A stretch of 64,000 nt of DNA from Larkinella arboricola (GTDB taxonomy: Bacteria > Bacteroidota > Bacteroidia > Cytophagales > Spirosomataceae). The notes beneath the pieces were generated by a model that saw nothing but the letters and a program-made list of their open reading frames with translations, was not told the DNA's origin and searched no databases. Shown here in pieces: positions 34,801-42,808 of the stretch. The stretch spans positions 124,001-188,000 of the forward strand of contig NZ_QLMC01000005.1 in the NCBI RefSeq assembly GCF_003259745.1, in the 5' to 3' direction. Positions within the stretch are counted from its first letter, which is position 1. Every line of letters begins with the position of its first letter. The position numbers and the translations under genes were made by a program.

Positions 34801-35112
34801 GAGACTCGGGCAGGTTACGTAACCAACGTAGATAGCCACTGGATCAAGGATGGTTCGTTCCTGCGCGGTCGCAACCTGCTGTTGGGATACACTTTCCCGA
34901 GCCAGGTGACGGAACGGATTAAACTGAACCGGCTCCGGTTGTACGCGACGGTACAGAACTTCTTCCTGCTGGTTGATGACCCGATCGTTGGCGATCCTGA
35001 AGTAACCCCGACCAACCAGGGTGACGGAAACAGCGCCTTCTCGCAGGGGATGATCTGGCATAACTATCCGAAACCGACAACGTACATGCTGGGACTCCAG
35101 ATTGGTCTCTAA
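31879..35112 (+). CDS. SusC/RagA-family TonB-dependent outer-membrane receptor
   Basis: 1077 residues. Signal segment (about 1-35, ending FALAAK), a carboxypeptidase-regulatory-like domain (GKVTDETNSPLPGVSIVLKG, about 55-130), a TonB-box-like IVVIGYGTA, a plug (VRIRGFSSINSSNNPLYVVDG; VEVLKDASSTAIYGARGANG) and a long beta-barrel ending QIGL. No STN secretin-like domain is seen, so it is unlikely to signal directly to an anti-sigma factor. It is followed by SusD after 28 bases, forming an importer for a glycan or other nutrient. The substrate cannot be read; GH130 upstream suggests mannosides but a terminator separates them. Confidence 0.96.
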   Translation: MVKHLLPPTQLGRKLSIRVPQLLLAVLCTNFALAAKAPERSLSGKNFVSVKLVDRTLTGKVTDETNSPLPGVSIVLKGTQRGTVTDANGAYKLDVPDNGGTLVFSFVGYLSQEVNVGNQTSVDVSLKTDDKVLEEIVVIGYGTARKSDLTGAVSSVKEAELKERPTASLTQALSGRMPGVQVNTNSGRPGGRTTVRIRGFSSINSSNNPLYVVDGVMLPQGNQSQFSSAIDYINPNDIVSVEVLKDASSTAIYGARGANGVILVTTKKGKSGEGQVTYNSDFSVNTIGPNRPRVLNAKEYLEVEDLAYANIKKYDPAGWAAGKYTSLDPIARRRRFSELRPGVFDANLNPLYDTDWFKETTQNKLSQNHQLGFSGGNERTQYSLSLGYRNDEGLIKTSYMRRYSGRFTIDDQVKKWLKIGGTLSYNNQSENLVDINDAVARQIVEDFPFLPVKYADGTYASNRDYPSAEGSFSSMHRLMDRRYILNTQTTLGSLYSNITFAKGLEMRTVLGVNLMTQENNESQTRTLNPGQFGNAASRNRRENFWSLENYLTYNKQISDNQNLTAMLGLSWQETNFFNMSATVQNFATDYFGFNNLGAGATNPQVGSGASRFAFNSYFGRVNYSLMEKYLFTVTGRADGSSKFGANHKFAFFPSAAFAWRVSEESFLKGNPVISNLKFRTSYGLTGNSEIPPYTSLALLSSNYSTIYNDTRFNGTGIDRLANPDLRWEKTAQTDIGVEIGLLKGRINLEADYYYRKTTDMLLDAPVPRTSGYATIRQNVGSMQNQGFEFALNTVNIDRPGFSWNTTLNISMNRNKVLSLATPSDIFNVGGPNFTNPTNIIRIGEPVGSFWGLTRLGVWSEAEREEAAKFTSYRNNLTMLPGDIKYLDVNGDKIINDADRSIIGNGSPKGWGAFTNNVRFKNFDATLELQFMYGNDVMLMNLHASEDRQALANSYASVLNAWRPDNQNTPIAEIRETRAGYVTNVDSHWIKDGSFLRGRNLLLGYTFPSQVTERIKLNRLRLYATVQNFFLLVDDPIVGDPEVTPTNQGDGNSAFSQGMIWHNYPKPTTYMLGLQIGL

Positions 35113-35140
35113 TTATTGATTTTTCAAAAAGAAACTCGCA

Positions 35141-36700
35141 ATGAAGTATACAATCGTTAAAAAGTTGAGTAAAGTGGCCCTGATCGGTGCCATTTTGCTC
35201 GGCCCATCCAGTTGCTCTGACTTCCTGGAAGAACAGGCTCCCTCGAACCTGACTCCGGATAATTTTTATACCATTCCGGACCACGCCGAAGCGGCTCTGG
35301 CATCGGTCTATGCCAACCTGCGGTTTATTGGTGATGGTGCCAACATCTTCTCCAATAACTGGCAGTTGCTGGAAGCCATGACGGGGACCTCTACGACGGA
35401 AACCGCCCAGAACTCGGACCTGAACAACCTGTACAGCCTTTCCCACGATGGCAACACGATTCACGTGGTCCAATACTGGAACGGGCTATACCGGGTGATT
35501 GCGCAGGCGAATCAGCTCCTCGACCGGGTGCCGGGCATCACCATGCCGGATGCGCAGAAGACCAAAATCCTGGGCGAAGCGCGGTTTTTGCGGGCGTGGG
35601 CTTACTTTACCGCTGTTCGGTTGTGGGGTGATATTCCGTTGGTTACCAAGCCACAGACCATCGAATCGGAAGATTTTAAGCCAACCCGGACTTCTCAGGA
35701 AGAGATCTACAAATTAATCGTTGAAGATCTTCAGGCGGCTGAAGCGGCTGGCCTGCCCTGGATGGATGTGAGCGGACGGGTTAATCAGGCCGCCGTTAAA
35801 ACGCAGTTGGCGAAAGTGTACCTGACGATGGCGGGTTTCCCGCTGAGCAAAGGGGCAACGCACTACAAACTGGCTGCCGATAAGGCCTGGGAAGTGATTC
35901 AGTATGCGAACGCCAACCCGAACAGCATCAACCTGTTCCAGACGTACGAAGAAGTCCACAGCGAAGCCACCGAAAACCGGTTGGAGCACCTGTTCATGCT
36001 GCAATACAACGCCATTGTAGCCACCAACCCGATGGATAACTTCTACGGAAACTTTAAGCCGATCAACTACAACGGTCCGACGGGAACGGGTAGCTCTGTA
36101 CCGACAAAAACCTTCTATGATTCGTTCGAGAAGGGTGACCTGCGGACAAAGGACCAGGAGGGTTATTTCTACACAACGTACTTTACCAACGGTACGGGCG
36201 CACGGTTTGAATTGGGAGCACCGTATGTGTTCAAACACTTCAATCGTACTGCCAACGGGACATTTGGTGTGCCGGGCACCCGTTTGAACAACCTGAATGT
36301 GCCGCAGATTCGTTATGCCGAAACGCTGCTGATTTACGCCGAAGCGCAAAACGAAGTGGGTGGACCGACTCAGGCAGCTTACGATGCCATGAAGCGCATC
36401 CGCGACCGGGCCAAATTGACAACACCCGCGCTGGGAACCTACAACCAGGCTTCTTTCCGGGAAGCCGTTTGGCGGGAACGCTGGCACGAACTGTGCTACG
36501 AGCAGATCACCTGGTTTGATATGGTTCGTTTGCGCAAAGTGTACAACGAGAAAACCAACGGGTTCGACAATTTCGTGGGTCACGTCAACCTGAACACGAA
36601 TAAAACCCTGGAAGCGAAACATTTGCTGTTGCCGCTGCCAAGACAGGAGATGCTGAACAACCCGAACCTGCGGCCGCAAAATCCCGGCCATCCTGAATAG
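35141..36700 (+). CDS. SusD/RagB-family surface lipoprotein
   Basis: 519 residues with a lipoprotein signal (ILLGPSSC, Cys25) followed by SDFLEEQAPSNLTPDNFY, a standard mature SusD opening. The tetratricopeptide-rich fold is suggested by ILGEARFLRAWAYFTAVRLW and later helices; the C-terminal RagB/SusD domain contains PQIRYAETLLIYAEAQNEVG and REAVWRERWHELCYEQITWFDMVRL. It caps the SusC barrel and binds substrate outside the cell. Ends at a strong terminator; no glycosidase follows in the same operon. Confidence 0.96.
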   Translation: MKYTIVKKLSKVALIGAILLGPSSCSDFLEEQAPSNLTPDNFYTIPDHAEAALASVYANLRFIGDGANIFSNNWQLLEAMTGTSTTETAQNSDLNNLYSLSHDGNTIHVVQYWNGLYRVIAQANQLLDRVPGITMPDAQKTKILGEARFLRAWAYFTAVRLWGDIPLVTKPQTIESEDFKPTRTSQEEIYKLIVEDLQAAEAAGLPWMDVSGRVNQAAVKTQLAKVYLTMAGFPLSKGATHYKLAADKAWEVIQYANANPNSINLFQTYEEVHSEATENRLEHLFMLQYNAIVATNPMDNFYGNFKPINYNGPTGTGSSVPTKTFYDSFEKGDLRTKDQEGYFYTTYFTNGTGARFELGAPYVFKHFNRTANGTFGVPGTRLNNLNVPQIRYAETLLIYAEAQNEVGGPTQAAYDAMKRIRDRAKLTTPALGTYNQASFREAVWRERWHELCYEQITWFDMVRLRKVYNEKTNGFDNFVGHVNLNTNKTLEAKHLLLPLPRQEMLNNPNLRPQNPGHPE

Positions 36701-36722
36701 GTAAGGAAACGCAGATCAACAC

Positions 36723-36765
36723 AAGCCGCCCCGATTGACGCTGTCAGTAGGGGCGGCTTTGTTTT
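36723..36765 (+). terminator. Terminator after susCD
   Basis: AAGCCGCCCC (36723-36732) pairs with GGGGCGGCTT (36750-36759), then TGTTTTT. Confidence 0.92.
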
Positions 36766-36848
36766 TAAGCGAAACAATCGTGTAACTTGATGCCCTTGCG
36801 GGGAACCGCTAACCCGTTTGGTTACAGACATCCTTTTTTTATTGTCAG

Positions 36849-37238
36849 ATGAAACAGAACATTGCCCAGATTGCGCTCGTCGTTGACGACTACGACGAAG
36901 CGATTGAGTTTTACACCCAGAAACTAAGATTTACGCTGGTGGAAGATACCGTGCTGTCGCCGACCAAGCGGTGGGTTCTGGTGGCACCGCCGGGGTCAAC
37001 GGGGTGTCGGCTTCTGCTTGCCAAAGCCGTCGATGAACTGCAAAAAAGCCGGGTAGGCAATCAGACCGGCGGACGGGTCTTCTTATTTCTGCATACCGAC
37101 GATTTCTGGCGGGATTATAAACAACTGGTCGAAAATCAAATTGTATTCGTAAGAGATCCCACTAAGGAAGCCTACGGGACAGTAGCGGTATTCGAGGATT
37201 TATACGGCAATTTGTGGGATTTAATCGGGCCGGGCTGA
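36849..37238 (+). CDS. VOC (glyoxalase/bleomycin resistance) family protein
   Basis: 129 residues with the two beta-alpha-beta-beta-beta halves of the vicinal-oxygen-chelate fold: IAQIALVVDDYDEAIEFYTQKL at the start and GTVAVFEDLYGNLWDLIGPG at the end. Candidate metal ligands include E32 and the E of VFEDLYGN. Such proteins may be dioxygenases, lyases or drug-binding proteins; the exact reaction is not given by sequence. Cytoplasmic. Stands alone, upstream of the two acidic proteins. Confidence 0.9.
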   Translation: MKQNIAQIALVVDDYDEAIEFYTQKLRFTLVEDTVLSPTKRWVLVAPPGSTGCRLLLAKAVDELQKSRVGNQTGGRVFLFLHTDDFWRDYKQLVENQIVFVRDPTKEAYGTVAVFEDLYGNLWDLIGPG

Positions 37239-37319
37239 GACCTTTGGATAACGAATTTCATAACCTTTTCTCTCCTCAGCAGTTATAGAAGAGTGGTCTT
37301 TCAACCAACGAACAACGGT

Positions 37320-37790
37320 ATGGAAAAGGATAAAGAGATAAATGAAAAGGACATTGCCGCAATTGACAACCGCCACCGTGCAGATCAGGAAGATTCGGCC
37401 AATGCCATAGATAGTCGCGAAATTACCGGTGGTGAAGACGGTCGTAATGACCGGTTCATGGGCGGTATGGACATGGATAGCCGCAATGGTTTGCTGCGTT
37501 TTAACGATAGCGATGATAACAACAACAGCCCGGCGGAAGATATTACGGAGGAAGGTCAGAAAAGTGTGGTGAGTTCTGGCCCAAGAACGAATACGTCGAT
37601 GGTTGATGTAACCACCCACGGACCGGATGATTATCCGTCGGCCGAAGATGTTCCGGTGCCCAATGCGCAGAAAGAAGCCAAAGAACAGGCGCAGGACGAG
37701 CCGGGGGCCGAAGTCGATCAGTCGGGGGGAAATAATGAAGATGAGATGTCCCAGAGCGGCACCTCAACCGACCACAAACCCGTTTATTAA
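37320..37790 (+). CDS. Acidic, disordered hydrophilic protein (unknown)
   Basis: 156 residues, very rich in Asp, Glu, Asn, Ser and Gly, with almost no hydrophobic core and no Cys (EITGGEDGRNDRFMGGMDMD, FNDSDDNNNSPAEDITEE). A short pattern TSMVDVTTHGPDDYPS resembles TNMVEVTDESLARDD in the next gene, so the two may be diverged paralogues. Such sequences are often stress- or desiccation-linked, but no function is shown. Start put at ATG 37320; a GTG 9 codons earlier is in frame. Next gene follows after 45 bases. Confidence 0.7.
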   Translation: MEKDKEINEKDIAAIDNRHRADQEDSANAIDSREITGGEDGRNDRFMGGMDMDSRNGLLRFNDSDDNNNSPAEDITEEGQKSVVSSGPRTNTSMVDVTTHGPDDYPSAEDVPVPNAQKEAKEQAQDEPGAEVDQSGGNNEDEMSQSGTSTDHKPVY

Positions 37791-37835
37791 TCTTTGTTAC
37801 AGGAATGTACCTGTAGCGCTTAACTCAATAACGTT

Positions 37836-38213
37836 ATGAGCTTTTCAAGCAATTCTCGTAAAGAATCTACAGAGTCACACGCTGCCGAGCGGATGGGCAA
37901 TACGCAGGGCCTTCCGCCGGGACAGGACCAACTGGCCAATACGGCTCGTGTTGGAGGGCCACTTCCCTCTGAAGCACACCAGTCAAACGACGTTGACGTG
38001 AGTGATATCCTGCCTGTAAGCGAGCAGAAAACCAAAAACGCAACCGAAACCAATAACAGCAATTCGGCCACTAACATGGTAGAAGTAACGGATGAATCGC
38101 TGGCCCGCGATGACGATGGCGGGCTCGGTGATTCAACATGGGCGGAAGACCGTGTACCCGGGGCCGACTGGAATCGGGATACGGAAGAGACAAAAGCCCT
38201 CGGTCATTCATAA
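37836..38213 (+). CDS. Second hydrophilic, disordered protein (unknown)
   Basis: 125 residues, rich in Ser, Asn, Asp, Glu and Gly (HAAERMGNTQGLPPGQDQLA, VSEQKTKNATETNNSNSATN). It lacks a signal peptide, membrane helix or Cys. The TNMVEVTDES motif is shared in spirit with TSMVDVTTHG in the upstream gene. The pair lies in one direction, 45 bases apart, and ends at a terminator, so they form a two-gene unit. Role unknown; intrinsically disordered proteins of this type are often induced by stress. Confidence 0.7.
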   Translation: MSFSSNSRKESTESHAAERMGNTQGLPPGQDQLANTARVGGPLPSEAHQSNDVDVSDILPVSEQKTKNATETNNSNSATNMVEVTDESLARDDDGGLGDSTWAEDRVPGADWNRDTEETKALGHS

Positions 38214-38235
38214 GCGAATAGATTTGCACTTTTTT

Positions 38236-38262
38236 AAGCCCACCTCGTGTGGGCTTTTTTGT
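38236..38262 (+). terminator. Terminator after the disordered-protein pair
   Basis: AAGCCCAC (38236-38243) pairs with GTGGGCTT (38249-38256), followed by TTTTG. Confidence 0.88.
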
Positions 38263-38314
38263 TGGACGGTGATTATTCCCGCCCGGTAGGTGCGGACGGA
38301 TGGCAAATCCGTTC

Positions 38315-38322
38315 TACCTTTG
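38315..38322 (+). promoter_or_regulatory. -7 box very close to the GT39 start (possible leaderless mRNA)
   Basis: TACCTTTG matches TAnnTTTG and ends only 4 bases before ATG 38327 and 10 bases before ATG 38333. A transcript starting about 7 bases downstream would begin near or at the start codon. No TTG at ideal -33 spacing. Confidence 0.45.
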
Positions 38323-38326
38323 CGGG

Positions 38327-39961
38327 ATGCAAATGCCTTTTCATCAGAAACCGGTTTTCTGGCAACTGCTCAGTATCGCACTGCTGATTCCGGCTCTTTT
38401 TTCGTACCTGGGTTATCTGCCGCTGGATACCGGAACCGACGAACCACGCCGGGCGTTGGTGGCGCTGGAAATGATGCTGTCGGGCGATTACCTAACGCCG
38501 ACGCTGAACGGTGAGCTGTATTTTAATAAACCACCCCTCTATAACTGGTTGATCGCTAGTTCGTTCCATCTCTTTGGGAACTACTCGTCGTTTGCGTTGC
38601 GGTTTCCGATGGCCGTTTCGCTGTTGCTCTATGGCCTGACGATTTATCTTCTCGTGAAACCGTATCTGGGCACTCGGGTTGCGTTTGCGGCTGCGCTAAT
38701 GCTCATCACCAACACCCGGATTTTATTGTACGATTCGATGTTGGGCCTGATTGACATTACGTTTTCGTGGCTGACCTACACGGCTTTCATTCTGGTGTAC
38801 CGCTTCGATCAGAAACGTAACTACTGGGCGTTATTTCTGACCACCTACCTGCTGACGGCTCTCTGTTTCCTGATGAAAGGACTGCCATCGCTGGTGTTTC
38901 AGGGGCTTACGTTGCTTGCTTATTTTCTGTATACGAAGCAGTTCCGCAGGCTTTTCAGTCCGGCGCATTTTGCCGGTATTGGTCTTTTTCTGCTAATTGT
39001 CGGTAGCTATTACGTGGCTTATTTTGATCGGAATAGCATTCCGCCGGAGAAGATCGTGGCGGTTTTGTTCGATGAGAGTGCCAAACGAACGGTGGTGAAG
39101 TTTGGCATTGTCGAGACGCTGCTGCACATGCTGACGTTTCCGTTTGAAATGCTGTACCACTACGCCCCCTGGATGCTGCTGGTGGTGCTGTTGTTCCGCA
39201 AAGGCGCTTTGGCCTGGAAGCGCCCGGAGAACCCATCAACGGATCGGCGGTTACTTGCCGGGCAGCCGTTTGTCTTTTTCAATGCCGTTGTCTTTCTGGT
39301 CAACTTTGTCATTTACTGGTCGTCTCCACAGGTATACGCCCGGTACCTGATCATGCTGCTTCCCCTGCTCTTTACGGTTTTTGCCTACGTGTATTACGAA
39401 CGTACCTCGCCGACCGACTGGCGACGCCGGGGTTGGGAGGGGCTTTTGGGTACGGCCCTGGTGGTGGTAACGCTGGGAGCCTGGGTGCCGTTTTTCCACC
39501 CCGAAACGCAACAAATCGCGGGGCTGTGGTGGAAGTGCGGGCTGATGTTTGTGGGGCTGGGATTCATCACCTACCACTACATCCGGCAACCCGAACACCG
39601 GTTGATTATCCTCATTGCTTTTCTGGCGATGTTCCGCCACGGTTTCAACTGGCTGGTTATTCCGCCCCGGCTGGCGCACCGGCAGGAGTACAAAGACTCG
39701 TCGGAGCGGATTGCCCGGCAATCGCTCGGAAAGCCGCTGTACGGGTATAAAGAAACCATTGGCAGCGACGGGCAAACCGATGTAAACAGTTTTCACATTG
39801 AAGTAGTGCGCGGTGAAATTCTCCGAAAAACCGATCGGAAACTGCCCAACGCACTCTACATCGCCGACTCGGCCACGTTATCGGGTGAGCGGTACCAAAC
39901 TCTTTCTGAATTTGACTTGTTTGACAGGCATCCGGCCAAGTTAGTTCGCTTTGAACCGTAG
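38327..39961 (+). CDS. GT39/ArnT-type membrane glycosyltransferase
   Basis: 544 residues with about ten to twelve membrane helices. The conserved first periplasmic loop is present: DTGTDEPRRALVALEMM with the Asp-Glu-x-Arg motif, then LNGELYFNKPPLYNWLIA, as in ArnT and other lipid-carrier-dependent (GT39/GT83) transferases. It should move a sugar from a polyprenyl phosphate carrier to lipid A or another envelope acceptor on the periplasmic face. It is first in an operon with a GT2, a flippase-like protein and an epimerase. Start at 38327 or 38333; an upstream frame extension to 38300 lies in the promoter and is rejected. Confidence 0.88.
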   Translation: MQMPFHQKPVFWQLLSIALLIPALFSYLGYLPLDTGTDEPRRALVALEMMLSGDYLTPTLNGELYFNKPPLYNWLIASSFHLFGNYSSFALRFPMAVSLLLYGLTIYLLVKPYLGTRVAFAAALMLITNTRILLYDSMLGLIDITFSWLTYTAFILVYRFDQKRNYWALFLTTYLLTALCFLMKGLPSLVFQGLTLLAYFLYTKQFRRLFSPAHFAGIGLFLLIVGSYYVAYFDRNSIPPEKIVAVLFDESAKRTVVKFGIVETLLHMLTFPFEMLYHYAPWMLLVVLLFRKGALAWKRPENPSTDRRLLAGQPFVFFNAVVFLVNFVIYWSSPQVYARYLIMLLPLLFTVFAYVYYERTSPTDWRRRGWEGLLGTALVVVTLGAWVPFFHPETQQIAGLWWKCGLMFVGLGFITYHYIRQPEHRLIILIAFLAMFRHGFNWLVIPPRLAHRQEYKDSSERIARQSLGKPLYGYKETIGSDGQTDVNSFHIEVVRGEILRKTDRKLPNALYIADSATLSGERYQTLSEFDLFDRHPAKLVRFEP

Positions 39962-40006
39962 CGAGTAACACGTTTATACCGAATTGTCCGTCCGAAAAAA
40001 CATTCT

Positions 40007-40951
40007 ATGCAACCGTATCTTTCCGTCGTTATTTGTGTCTACAACGAAGAAGGCAATATTTTTCCGATGATCGAGCAGATTGAGCGGGCGTTGATTGGTT
40101 ACGATTTTGAAATCGTGTACGTCAACGACGGCTCCTCTGACCGGACGCTGGCGGAGCTGAAATCCGTACACAATGATCGTCTGGTAGTAGTCGATCTGCA
40201 AACAAATTATGGCCAGAGTCTGGCGCTGGCCGCCGGAATCGACGTAGCCAAAGGCCAGTACATCGTCACGATGGATGGCGATCTGCAAAACGACCCCGCC
40301 GATATTCCAATGATGCTCCAACTGGCCGAAGAAGGGGATTATGACCTGGTAGCGGGTATTCGGGCCAAGCGTCAGGATGGGGCGTTGCTGCGCAAATTGC
40401 CCAGCCGCATTGCCAACTGGATTATCCGGCAAACGTCGGGCGTTCACCTGAAAGATTACGGCTGTGCCCTGAAAGTGTTTCGGGCTGATCTGGCCAAAAG
40501 TCTCGGGTTGTACGGCGAGCTTCACCGGTTTATTCCGGTGCTGGCCCGGCTGGAAGGCGCACGCATGACGCAGGCCGATGTACAGCACCACCCGCGCCGG
40601 ATCGGGCAGTCGAAATACGGTCTGGGCCGTACGCTGAAAGTGGTCAGTGACCTGATTCTGATGCTGTTTATGAAAAAATACCTCCGCAAGCCGATGCACC
40701 TTTTCGGAAACTGGGGGTTGATGGCGCTGGCCACAGGTCTGCTCATTAACGGTTATCTGCTCGTGCAGAAGCTGATGGGCCACGACATCTGGGGGCGTCC
40801 GCTGCTGATTCTCGGAACCATCCTGGTGCTGGCCGGTATCCAGTTGATCACGTTCGGGATTATGACGGAGCTTCAAATGCGGACTTATTACGAATCGCAG
40901 GATAAAAAACCGTACAAAATCCGGCGGATTTACAAATCGGAGCTGGTTTAA
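40007..40951 (+). CDS. GT2 polyprenyl-phosphate glycosyltransferase (DPM/ArnC/GtrB-like)
   Basis: 314 residues. N-terminal GT-A domain: LSVVICVYNEEGNIFPMI, VYVNDGSSDRTLAEL, the Asp-x-Asp site in TMDGDLQNDP (about residues 90-97), GCALKVFRADLAKSLGLYGE and the membrane-proximal HHPRRIGQSKYGLGRTLK. Two helices follow (about 230-255 and 265-290). Enzymes of this type charge a polyprenyl phosphate with a sugar, supplying the GT39 enzyme next door. Gap to the upstream gene is 45 bases, and the downstream gene starts 13 bases later. Donor sugar unknown. Confidence 0.92.
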   Translation: MQPYLSVVICVYNEEGNIFPMIEQIERALIGYDFEIVYVNDGSSDRTLAELKSVHNDRLVVVDLQTNYGQSLALAAGIDVAKGQYIVTMDGDLQNDPADIPMMLQLAEEGDYDLVAGIRAKRQDGALLRKLPSRIANWIIRQTSGVHLKDYGCALKVFRADLAKSLGLYGELHRFIPVLARLEGARMTQADVQHHPRRIGQSKYGLGRTLKVVSDLILMLFMKKYLRKPMHLFGNWGLMALATGLLINGYLLVQKLMGHDIWGRPLLILGTILVLAGIQLITFGIMTELQMRTYYESQDKKPYKIRRIYKSELV

Positions 40952-40964
40952 CGCGGTTTTGCCC

Positions 40965-41840
40965 ATGCCAAAATTTGTGAAAACCGCCGTCAAAATTGCA
41001 TTATCGGCTCTGTCCCTATGGTTGGTTTTTCGCAAGATTGAGCCGGATCAGGTTTGGGCGGTGTTGACGCGGGCGCGGGTAGGATGGCTGCTGGTGGCAA
41101 CGGTCCTGTTCGTTCTTTCAAAAGTAGCGTCGGCGGAACGGTTACTGTTGCTGTTTACGCAAACGGGCCTGTCTATTCGCCGTCAGGCTAATTTAAAACT
41201 CTATTGGCTGGGCATGTATTACAACCTGTTTCTGCCGGGCGGTATTGGCGGAGACGGGTATAAAGTTTACCTGCTGAACCGTCTGGCCGGAACACCGGTG
41301 AAGGCGCTGATCGGGGCAACACTGCTGGATCGGCTGATCGGTTTACTACCGCTGATTTATGCCGTAGCGGTGTTTACCGTGCTGGTGCCGGAAGTATCGG
41401 CCTGGGTGGGGTTTCGGGTAAGCGGGTTCTGGCTGGCGGGTATTCCCATCGGTCATTTCGTGGCCAAGTGGCTTATGAAACGGTTTATGCCGCCATTTTC
41501 TCCGGCTTTCGAACGGTCGGTAGGCTGGTCGGTGCTGGTGCAGGGCTTGCAGATGCTCCAGATTCTGGCCCTGTTGCAGGCTATTGAAGCGGTTGGTCGG
41601 CCCGAAATTTATCTGCTGATTTTCCTGATTTCGTCCGTCGTGGCTACCATTCCGTTCACAATTGGCGGGGCCGGAGCGCGGGAACTGACGTTTTTGCTGG
41701 GCGCTCAGTGGCTGGGGTTACCCGCCGATGCCGCCGTGGCCGTCAGTTTATTATTTTACAGCATCACGGCCCTGGTTTCGCTGACCGGCCTGGTGTATAG
41801 TTTTCAGTCCTCATCATTAACTAAGGAGCTAAGCTCATGA
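40965..41840 (+). CDS. LPG-synthase-TM-like (UPF0104/AglD-type) membrane protein
   Basis: 291 residues, about eight membrane helices. The pattern NLKLYWLGMYYNLFLPGGIGGDGYKVYLLN and later FTIGGAGARELTFLLG is typical of the flippase-like domain of lysylphosphatidylglycerol synthase and AglD-type proteins. A role in moving or glycosylating lipids is likely given the GT39 and GT2 neighbours. Start at ATG 40965; a TTG two codons earlier is in frame. It overlaps the next gene by 4 bases, so translation is probably coupled. Confidence 0.87.
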   Translation: MPKFVKTAVKIALSALSLWLVFRKIEPDQVWAVLTRARVGWLLVATVLFVLSKVASAERLLLLFTQTGLSIRRQANLKLYWLGMYYNLFLPGGIGGDGYKVYLLNRLAGTPVKALIGATLLDRLIGLLPLIYAVAVFTVLVPEVSAWVGFRVSGFWLAGIPIGHFVAKWLMKRFMPPFSPAFERSVGWSVLVQGLQMLQILALLQAIEAVGRPEIYLLIFLISSVVATIPFTIGGAGARELTFLLGAQWLGLPADAAVAVSLLFYSITALVSLTGLVYSFQSSSLTKELSS

Positions 41841-42802
41841 CAATTTTATTAACGGGCGGTGCTGGTTTCATCGGTTCTAACTTAACAAAACAACTGCTAC
41901 AGGAAGGAAAGCAGGTGGTTTGTCTGGATAGCCTGGACAGTTATTATAATCCGGACATCAAGTGGGCCAATGTGCAGCAAAGCCTGGATCACCCGCACTA
42001 TCATTTCCACGAAGGCGACATTCGGGACGCGGAGCTGGTCAATACGCTGTTTCGGACGTATGCCTTCGATGCGGTAATTCATCTGGCGGCCCGCGCGGGG
42101 GTGCGTCCGTCGGTACAGGACCCTGCTCTGTACTATGATGTGAATGTTACCGGCACGCTGACGCTTTTGCAGGCCATGCAGCACGCGGGGGTAAAAAAGA
42201 TGGTATTTGCCTCATCGTCATCGGTTTATGGTGATTCGCTCCAGGTGCCTTTTACGGAAAGTGATCCGTCCGACCGTCCGTTGTCACCGTATGCAGCTTC
42301 CAAACGGGCCGCCGAATTGTTGTGCCACACGTTTCATCACCTGTACGGTTTTGATATTTTCTGCCTGCGTTTTTTTACGGTTTACGGACCAAATCAGCGT
42401 CCCGAGATGGCCATCAGCCAGTTTACGGACAGTATTCTGAACGAAAAACCCATCAATGTTTTCGGCGATGGTACCACGGCCCGCGATTATACCTATGTCG
42501 AGGATATTGTAAACGGCATTATTCAGTCGCTGGAAAATCTGCGCGGCTTTGAAGTGCTGAACATTGGGGGCTCAGACCCCATTTCACTGGCGAACCTGAT
42601 TCAGGTGATCGAACGGGTGGTGGGAAAAAGTGCGCTGATCAACCGTTTGCCGATGCAGCCCGGCGATGTGCAGCAAACCTACGCTGACATTCGAAAAGCG
42701 ACTCAATTAATTGGCTACCAGCCGACTGTGCGGGTCGAAGACGGGATTAAACGGTTTGTGGCGTGGTATCTGGTGAAGTACAAGACCGGATTGGTAATCT
42801 AA
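41837..42802 (+). CDS. NAD-dependent nucleotide-sugar epimerase/dehydratase
   Basis: 321-residue extended SDR. Seen: ILLTGGAGFIGSNL (NAD site), GDIRDAEL, HLAARAGVRPSVQDP, SSSSVYGD, and the catalytic SPYAASKRAAE (Tyr-x-x-x-Lys). The GVRPSVQDP and LRFFTVYGPNQRPEMA patterns are as in UDP-glucuronate 4-epimerases (GAE) and related enzymes. It is last in the operon starting at 38327 and could make the donor sugar for the GT2/GT39 pair. Whether the product is galacturonate or another sugar is inferred only. Confidence 0.9.
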   Translation: MTILLTGGAGFIGSNLTKQLLQEGKQVVCLDSLDSYYNPDIKWANVQQSLDHPHYHFHEGDIRDAELVNTLFRTYAFDAVIHLAARAGVRPSVQDPALYYDVNVTGTLTLLQAMQHAGVKKMVFASSSSVYGDSLQVPFTESDPSDRPLSPYAASKRAAELLCHTFHHLYGFDIFCLRFFTVYGPNQRPEMAISQFTDSILNEKPINVFGDGTTARDYTYVEDIVNGIIQSLENLRGFEVLNIGGSDPISLANLIQVIERVVGKSALINRLPMQPGDVQQTYADIRKATQLIGYQPTVRVEDGIKRFVAWYLVKYKTGLVI

Positions 42803-42808
42803 TATCTT

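Noticed and set aside
35714-36691. Minus-strand open frame of 325 codons
   Set aside because: Shadow of SusD.
39974-41035. Long minus-strand open frame (353 codons) opposite the GT2 gene
   Set aside because: Antisense shadow of a well-conserved GT2; composition (His/Gln-rich) is typical of reverse frames in this GC range.
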